Shown here one piece after another: positions 58,966 through 64,000 of a stretch of DNA of 64,000 bases. The position numbers were made by a program, and so were the translations under genes. The notes below the pieces were generated by a model that saw only the letters and a program-made list of their open reading frames with translations, was not told the DNA's origin and ran no database searches. Source of the DNA: Psychrobacter sp. LV10R520-6 (GTDB lineage: Bacteria; Pseudomonadota; Gammaproteobacteria; Pseudomonadales; Moraxellaceae); NCBI RefSeq assembly GCF_900182925.1, contig NZ_LT900024.1:2542001-2606000 (forward strand). The letters are read 5' to 3'. The stretch's first letter is position 1. Every line of letters starts with the position of its first letter.

Positions 58966-59259
58966 ATGAATAAACTACATATGAAAGGCCGCATTCTACA
59001 GCTAATCGATGATCGCCAGCATGTCGGCATCTGGGATTGGCAAATTAGCGATGCGGTGATGCTTGAATACGGCCTTAGCGGTGCCTATTGGCGCGGTAAT
59101 ACCCGGGTCACACTGACGGATTTGTTTTCCAGCGGCATCATCGAGAGTGTTGAAGAGCAGCTCGATGACCAAGCGTATTTTGGCGCAGGCCGGGTGTCGT
59201 TTAAGTTCAGACTTACCGATTTCGGCCGCCAACGTATGCGCGATACCGCAATGGCCTGA
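58966..59259 (+). CDS. Small winged-helix-like protein in the Tmm-like cluster
   Basis: About 97 residues from ATG 58966 (GGAG 6 nt upstream; an earlier in-frame start at 58954 adds four). The sequence MKGRILQLIDDRQHVGIWDW, IMLEYGLSGAYW-type helix, and the tail VSFKFRLTDFGRQRMRDTAM match a compact wHTH with a beta wing, as in small transcription regulators. It is 15 bp downstream of the transporter gene. It might regulate the cluster; the exact family is not recognised. Confidence 0.75.
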   Translation: MNKLHMKGRILQLIDDRQHVGIWDWQISDAVMLEYGLSGAYWRGNTRVTLTDLFSSGIIESVEEQLDDQAYFGAGRVSFKFRLTDFGRQRMRDTAMA

Positions 59260-59297
59260 TAGCCGGTGCCATTTTCTACTTTAACTAAGGATTTATT

Positions 59298-59408
59298 ATG
59301 TCTGATTTCTGGGGTTTTCCGGGGGCTGATCTGCTCGCCGTCGCCGTCATTATTGTGCTCTGTAGCTTTGTCTTGTACCAGGCTCGCACCTTTGTAACCA
59401 AGCTTTAA
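59298..59408 (+). CDS. 36-residue single-span membrane protein
   Basis: The ATG at 59298 is preceded by AAGGA (9-10 nt upstream). The ORF encodes a short polar N-terminus (MSDFWGFPGAD), one span (LLAVAVIIVLCSFVLYQA) and a basic end (RTFVTKL). It lies 38 bp after the winged-helix gene, on the same strand, in matching GC-richer DNA. Its size, ribosome-binding site and clear topology suggest a real small subunit or regulator of the cluster. Not recognised. Confidence 0.65.
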   Translation: MSDFWGFPGADLLAVAVIIVLCSFVLYQARTFVTKL

Positions 59409-59541
59409 ACGCCAACCACTGCCCTGATCTAGCCTCGTATAACTTCGAGGTCAGGTCAGGTCTGTGTCTGTGGGTGGTTTTCAATATCCTTTCAAATTAT
59501 TGCAGTACAACTCTGGTAAAAACCACTTTAAATTAACGCTT

Positions 59542-59694
59542 TTAAGGCGCTAGTCGTTTAATTTGCCATTCGTTTTCAGGCGACATTATTTTATATTGAA
59601 TTCGGTCATGTAACCGATTATCGCCGCCTTGCCAGAATTCTATTTTACTGGGCACCACACGATAGCCACCCCAGAAATCTGGGAAGGGGACTTC
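59542..59694 (-). pseudogene. pdxH: 3' remnant of pdxH
   Basis: The last 50 codons of pyridoxamine-5'-phosphate oxidase on the minus strand: [20 protein letters not shown], then [16 protein letters not shown] and the end [10 protein letters not shown] with stop at 59542. The sequence is cut exactly where the IS30 element begins (59695). I could not find the upstream part on the other side of the element (60775 onward), so it was lost or moved. Confidence 0.9.
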
Positions 59695-60774
59695 TTAGAA
59701 TCAACTTGCAAGTGCAACACATTCAAGCAGAATGTATACATGAGCAACTATTATCATTTAAGTCCTGAGGAACGAGCGGTCATTATGATTCAGCTCAGTA
59801 AAGGACATTCAATTAGATCAATCGGTCGATTTTTAAGCCGTTCTGCTTCAACGATTAGTCGGGAGCTTAATAGGAATAAAGAAAAAAGTGGTGATAAGTA
59901 CTGCGCAAGCAATGCAGGTTATCAATACTCTCGTCGTCGCAAGGCTTCTGTAAAATAGATTAAACTAATTCCACACACCATTTTGTATGAGAAAGTTAAG
60001 TCATGGCTTATAAAGAAACAGTGGTCTCCAGTACAAATTTCTGCCACACTCAAGCGATACTATCCAAAGCAAAGTGATATGCACGTGAGCCACGAAACCA
60101 TCTATTCTTGCATCTATGCACACCCAAAAGGTGAGCTTAAAAAAATGATGGTTAAGTCACTACGTAGATCAAAGTCTAAACGTGGCCCCAGAGGCTCTGC
60201 AACCAGTAATTACTGTAGCATTAAGCTTACTGAAGATCAGAAAATAGAAAACCGTCCAATTGAAATTAATGACCGTCTTCTAGAGGGCCATTGGGAAGGT
60301 GATTTAATTGTAGGATCAAAAAACCAGTCTTGTGTTGGCACTTTAGTTGAACGTAAAACGGGCTTCTTAGTTTTATGCAAGATGGAAAGTAAAAGTGCTT
60401 TGAACGTACGCATGGGCTTTGAACTACAGATGAAAAAGCTACCTGATTTTTTGCGGTTATCCATGACCTATGATCGTGGCTCAGAAATGGCACAACATCC
60501 CATTATGTCAAAGAATCTAGATATGAAGGTCTATTTTGCAGATCCACATTCTCCTTGGCAGAGGGGGTCAAATGAAAATATTAATGGACTAATACGGCAG
60601 TATTTACCAAAAGGTACCGATTTAAAACAACATAGCCAAGAGTACTTAGATAAAATTGCTTGGTTATTAAATACACGCCCAAGAAAACGATATAACTTTA
60701 GAACTCCGCAAGAGCTTATGGAACCAGTCCTCGCGGATCATATTAACAGTGTTGCACTTGCAAGTTGATTCTAA
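59695..60774 (+). mobile_element. IS30-family insertion sequence (about 1.08 kb)
   Basis: Terminal repeats TTAGAATCAACTTGCAAGTG (59695 onward, 26 bp matching) and its inverse ending at 60774 enclose one transposase gene, whose stop (60766-60768) lies within the right repeat. Size and structure fit IS30. I see no convincing target duplication. The ends are shared with the cassette at 55115-55890. Confidence 0.9.
59740..60768 (+). pseudogene. IS30-family transposase with in-frame TAG
   Basis: One frame of 342 codons from ATG 59740 (MSNYYHLSPEERAVIMIQLS) is interrupted by TAG at codon 73 (59956-59958) after RRRKASVK. The same frame continues IKLIPHTILYEKVKSWLI. The helix-turn-helix (SIRSIGRFLSRSASTISREL) precedes the stop; the catalytic DDE residues follow in GHWEGDLIVG, MTYDRGSEMA and SPWQRGSNENINGLIRQYLP, all intact. 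A 262-codon product could start internally at 59983 but would lack the N-terminal DNA-binding domain. Probably inactive unless read through. Confidence 0.88.
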
Positions 60775-61087
60775 GCAGTACCCGTCTCTTGTTATCAGAT
60801 GAATATAAAATGTTGCACTCTTAGGTTAAGAGAATAATGCTAAGTCAGTTTACATAAGGGCAATGATACACAGTCGCCATCATATCAATGACTTGCTATT
60901 ATGGCCAAAAGCCATGTTTCCCAGTATTTTTCTTAGGGTTTGTTAACGGTTCTACAAATAATTTGTTATTTATAGAGTTTGCTTATTAAGCTAGACTCAT
61001 ACCATTACTTTATTGGTAGAATCCCTTTACTCATAAAGCCATTTTATTTACACATTTACCCTCTTATGATAACAAGGACTGAAGATC
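60775..61087. other. Non-coding spacer between IS30 and the SDR gene
   Basis: About 310 bp, AT-rich. It contains TGTTGCACTCTTAGG (near 60812), loosely like an IS30-type end, and no ORF. AACAAGGA before 61088 is the SDR ribosome-binding site. No further feature could be supported. Confidence 0.45.
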
Positions 61088-61870
61088 ATGAAACGATTTA
61101 GAGAAAAAACCGTTATTGTTACTGGTGCCGGCTCCGGTATCGGTCGTGCCACCGCTATTCGCTTCGCTAATGAAGGTGCCAGTGTCGTTTTAGTAGGGCG
61201 TACGGCTGAAACTTTAAAGGAGACTGCAAAAGAGTTTCCAGAAGACCGTACATGGATTCACAATGATAATTACTTAACGGTGATCTGCGATATTAGCGAC
61301 CAAAGTCAAGTACAAGAAATGGTAAGAAGGGTGGTAGAAAAGTTTGATCAGATTGATGTACTCGTAAACAATGCCGGTAAGGCAACACAAGGTAAGATCA
61401 CGGAGCTGTCTGCTGAAGATTGGAAGTCTTCGATTGATGTGAATCTAAACGGTACCTTCTATGTTTGCCAAGCTGCCATGCCGCATCTAATTGCGACTAA
61501 GGGTAATATTGTCAATGTCTCATCGCTCTCAGGGGTTGGTGGTGATTGGAATATGGCAGCTTATAATGCGGCTAAAGCAGGCGTAAGCAATCTAACCCGT
61601 ACCTTAGCATTAGATCATGGTCCCGATGGCGTACGCGTCAACGCCGTTAACCCTAGCATCACCGAAACCAACATGACTAGCGCTATTCAAGACAGCGAAA
61701 CCAAGACCAATAATTTTTTAGACCGTTGTCCATTAGGGCGCCTTGCGACTCCCGATGATATTGCAGCGGCCATTACTTTTTTGGCCAGCGATGATGCGTC
61801 AATGATTACCGGTGTTAACTTACCAGTAGACGGCGGCGTTAGTGCTTCTAACGGTCAGCCGCAATTTTAG
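61088..61870 (+). CDS. SDR-family oxidoreductase
   Basis: Classical short-chain dehydrogenase/reductase of 260 residues using NAD(P)H. The cofactor motif VTGAGSGIGRATA is at residues 11-23, NNAG near 91, the catalytic Ser in VNVSSLSGVG near 142, and YNAAK (Tyr/Lys pair) near 157; the C-terminus GVNLPVDGGVSASNGQ is typical of 3-oxoacyl-ACP-reductase-like members. Substrate unknown. The sequence composition is that of the host chromosome again, so the imported region ends before this gene. Confidence 0.92.
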   Translation: MKRFREKTVIVTGAGSGIGRATAIRFANEGASVVLVGRTAETLKETAKEFPEDRTWIHNDNYLTVICDISDQSQVQEMVRRVVEKFDQIDVLVNNAGKATQGKITELSAEDWKSSIDVNLNGTFYVCQAAMPHLIATKGNIVNVSSLSGVGGDWNMAAYNAAKAGVSNLTRTLALDHGPDGVRVNAVNPSITETNMTSAIQDSETKTNNFLDRCPLGRLATPDDIAAAITFLASDDASMITGVNLPVDGGVSASNGQPQF

Positions 61871-61925
61871 TTGACCAATCGAATTTAGATAGAAACAGGT
61901 ACTTAAGCATCTAATTCATTAATAC

Positions 61926-62723
61926 CTAGCTCTCACTGCCACCTAAGTCATTAACATCCTGTAGCGGTTGCGATAAGCGCTCAGGATGACGTGGTACTAC
62001 ACCGCGATATTGAGCATAAACCTTTGGCAGGTCTGTTTCAATGTCTCCGGTAGGATATACCGGTGATAAGAAACGCACTTCTTTAGCTTTATAATCTAAT
62101 GCAACAGGCAAAATCGGCACGTTTGCGCTCAGTGCTAAATAATAGAAGCCTGTTTTCCAAGTCTCCGTATATTTACGGGTACCTTCTGGCGACAATCCTA
62201 AAAATAATGGCTCACCTGACTTAAATCTATCTATGCTGGTTTGTAATACCGAGCCTTTATTACCGCGATCAATAGGAATAATGCCTATCCAACGCAGCAA
62301 CTGTGCCAATACCGGCACTTTAAAAAGCGTGTGTTTGCCCATAATATTAATTTTTACATCTAGCGAAAATAGTGCAGGAATAGCATAAACACCATCGATA
62401 TTCGAGGTATGTGGTAGTGCCAATACCACCGCTTGAGATATATTGGGAATGTCCCCAACCGTATGCCAGCCCGCAGTTTTTAGCAACCAAGAGCCTACTA
62501 CTGGTGCAAATCGACTACCACGTTTGGGGACTAAGTTGCCCAAATCTTTTTTGCTAAGTGTAGGCAGCACTGTAGAGCGCGCTTTAGAGTGTTCATCATT
62601 AGAAAAAACAGATTTAGAACGACTAAAAAATTTGGATGTCATGACGGCACCACGTAATAAAAGATAACGACATAATAACATTAACCTAGGGCCGCTAAAT
62701 TGACTTTTATAAGCTTTTACCAA
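61926..62723 (-). CDS. Lysophospholipid acyltransferase family protein (PlsC-like)
   Basis: The 265 residues include the acyltransferase motifs I (LPHTSNIDGVY, the H-x4-D catalytic pair), II (IGIIPIDRGNKGS), III (FLGLSPEGTRK) and IV (VPILPVALDYKAKEV). These acylate glycerophospholipid intermediates at the membrane. Candidate starts are ATG 62723, 62681 and 62642; the last (MTSKFFSRSK) gives about 238 residues. Position next to parE and SDR gives no further hint. Confidence 0.87.
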   Translation of the reverse strand: MVKAYKSQFSGPRLMLLCRYLLLRGAVMTSKFFSRSKSVFSNDEHSKARSTVLPTLSKKDLGNLVPKRGSRFAPVVGSWLLKTAGWHTVGDIPNISQAVVLALPHTSNIDGVYAIPALFSLDVKINIMGKHTLFKVPVLAQLLRWIGIIPIDRGNKGSVLQTSIDRFKSGEPLFLGLSPEGTRKYTETWKTGFYYLALSANVPILPVALDYKAKEVRFLSPVYPTGDIETDLPKVYAQYRGVVPRHPERLSQPLQDVNDLGGSES

Positions 62724-62792
62724 GGCATAACGTACTAGGTTATAAGTATAAATAGTAATAAAAGATTATAAATCGCTGATTAAAACGCTACT

Positions 62793-64000
62793 TTATAACG
62801 GCATATCAGCTAAGTTACCTTTATTCTCAAGCCAAGTTTTGCGATCAGACGAGCGTTTTTTTGCCAGTAGCATATCCATTACGCTATTGGTCAATATCAT
62901 ATCGTCCATATCTAACTGAACTAAGCGGCGAGTATCGCGATTCATCGTGGTTTCGCGCAACTGCTCAGCACTCATCTCACCCAATCCTTTAAAGCGAGTA
63001 ATTTGCGCTTTTTTATTGCCAGGGACATTGGCTAGAATATGCTCAAGTTCAGACTCATCTAAAGCATAATGTACTTCTTTACCCACATCCACCCGATATA
63101 AAGGCGGCATCGCCACAAATAGATGGCCAGCATCAACTAGCGCAGGGAAATGCTTTACGAACAAGGCGCAGATCAGCGTTGCGATATGCAGACCATCGGA
63201 GTCAGCATCCGCTAAGATGCATACTTTGTCGTAACGCAGCTCAGATAAATCATCCGAAGCCGGATCGACACCGATCGCAATAGCAATATCATGAATCTCT
63301 TGGCTCGATAGCACGGTATCAGAGGACACTTCCCAAGTGTTCAGAATCTTACCACGCAGCGGCAGTATCGCTTGATAATGCCGGTCACGAGCTTGTTTGG
63401 CACTACCTCCTGCCGAATCCCCTTCTACCAAAAACAATTCAGCACCATCGCGCAAATCGCCACGACAATCAGCAAGTTTACCGGGTAAAGCCGGGCCTTG
63501 AGTGATTTTTTTCCGGGCTACTTTTTTGGCAGATTTAAGCCGCCGACCCGCTTTGTTAATCGCTAGCTCTGCGATTTGAGTACCCAAATCTGCATGTTGA
63601 TTGAGCCATAAACTAAAAGCATCTTTTGCTAAAACTTGTACCGCTCCAGCAGCTTCACGGCTAGATAAACGCTCTTTAGTTTGCCCTGAAAACTGCGGCT
63701 CAGAAAATTTAAGCGATAAAATATAATTTATCCCATCCCAAACATCTTCTGCTGTTAGCTTGACACTGCGGGGCAATAAGTTATGAATATCACAAAACTC
63801 ACGTAATGCTTCCAAAATACCCGTTCGCAAACCATTAACATGCGTACCGCCTTGCGCAGTAGGAATAAGGTTGACATAACTTTCTTGAATGGGCGTGCCA
63901 CCTTCAGGCAACCAAGACAGTGCCAAAGTAATACCCGCGCGAGCACCGTTTTTAGCCTCTTGATGATAATAAAACGGAGCTTCAGGTAGCGTCTCAAGTC
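62793..64000 (-). CDS. parE: DNA topoisomerase IV subunit B, C-terminal part (runs off right edge)
   Basis: ATPase/TOPRIM subunit of topoisomerase IV, which decatenates daughter chromosomes. The visible 402 codons cover the transducer end (GGTHVNGLRTGILEALREF) and the TOPRIM domain: FLVEGDSAGGSAKQARDRHY with the catalytic Glu, PLRGKILN, and DADSDGLHIATLICALF carrying the metal-binding Asp residues, then the tail FKGLGEMSAEQLRETTMN. The frame stays open to position 64000. DGLHI and PLRGKILNTWEV (against PLKGKILNVE in GyrB) favour ParE. Confidence 0.95.
   Translation of the reverse strand, partial: LETLPEAPFYYHQEAKNGARAGITLALSWLPEGGTPIQESYVNLIPTAQGGTHVNGLRTGILEALREFCDIHNLLPRSVKLTAEDVWDGINYILSLKFSEPQFSGQTKERLSSREAAGAVQVLAKDAFSLWLNQHADLGTQIAELAINKAGRRLKSAKKVARKKITQGPALPGKLADCRGDLRDGAELFLVEGDSAGGSAKQARDRHYQAILPLRGKILNTWEVSSDTVLSSQEIHDIAIAIGVDPASDDLSELRYDKVCILADADSDGLHIATLICALFVKHFPALVDAGHLFVAMPPLYRVDVGKEVHYALDESELEHILANVPGNKKAQITRFKGLGEMSAEQLRETTMNRDTRRLVQLDMDDMILTNSVMDMLLAKKRSSDRKTWLENKGNLADMPL

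Overview
The window looks like chromosome of a Psychrobacter-type gammaproteobacterium (Moraxellaceae). Coding sequence is moderately AT-rich. The malonate decarboxylase operon has the Acinetobacter-type order mdcLMACDEGBH with a divergent GntR regulator, and several proteins carry the long low-complexity tails common in Moraxellaceae. This assignment is from memory of families and gene order, not from a search.

Layout. 1-2.5 kb: the start of the division/cell-wall cluster on the minus strand (rsmH, ftsL, ftsI running off the left edge), with an unusual 506-bp spacer holding a hairpin repeat. 2.5-5.4 kb: gltX, a small unknown gene, and a tRNA-Ala/tRNA-Glu unit with a near-ideal promoter and a terminator. 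5.7-19.6 kb: housekeeping and unassigned genes (membrane protein, EamA exporter, acnA, DUF3025, YdjM-like, YchJ-like, an AlbA_2/COG2865 gene broken by two in-frame stops, a class II amidotransferase with DUF2007, type II homoserine kinase, hisF, ribH). 19.7-26.4 kb: nusB (with a long acidic tail), thiL, pgpA, glmU, glmS. 26.4-27.0 kb: palindromic elements and an IS630 remnant. 27.2-36.3 kb: complete malonate decarboxylase operon with MadLM importer, a TauE/SafE-type permease at its end and a GntR regulator with palindromic operator candidates. 36.5-38.4 kb: an IS3-family remnant followed by a GC-richer MaoC/EamA patch. 38.7-46.5 kb: YceI, an RND pump pair and recG. 46.7-55.1 kb: a decayed patatin gene, a periplasmic protein, argA, an FKBP lipoprotein, a MscS-related channel and a broken unknown gene. 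55.1-60.8 kb: a mobile, GC-richer region. 60.8-64 kb: an SDR, an acyltransferase and the 3' part of parE.

The most interesting part is 55.1-60.8 kb. A transposase-less cassette with IS30-type ends and a second nested inverted repeat carries a thioredoxin-fold protein. Next to it lies a four-gene cluster: a flavin monooxygenase closely resembling bacterial trimethylamine monooxygenase (Tmm), a DMT-type membrane transporter overlapping it by 4 bp, a small winged-helix-like protein, and a 36-residue single-span membrane protein. On the far side is an IS30-family element whose transposase has an in-frame stop, abutting a truncated pdxH. The cluster therefore lies between gene remnants and IS30 ends, as expected of recent acquisition. 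It would let the cell oxidise trimethylamine to TMAO; no TMAO demethylase is in the window.

Gene decay recurs: COG2865 gene (two nonsense codons), IS30 transposase (one nonsense codon), patatin gene (-1 frameshift exactly at an A_AAA_AAG heptamer plus ATA where a start is expected), and a 5-bp duplication frameshift in the gene at 53.8-55.1 kb. At least four families of short palindromic or terminal-inverted-repeat elements are visible. No CRISPR array, rRNA operon or prophage was seen.
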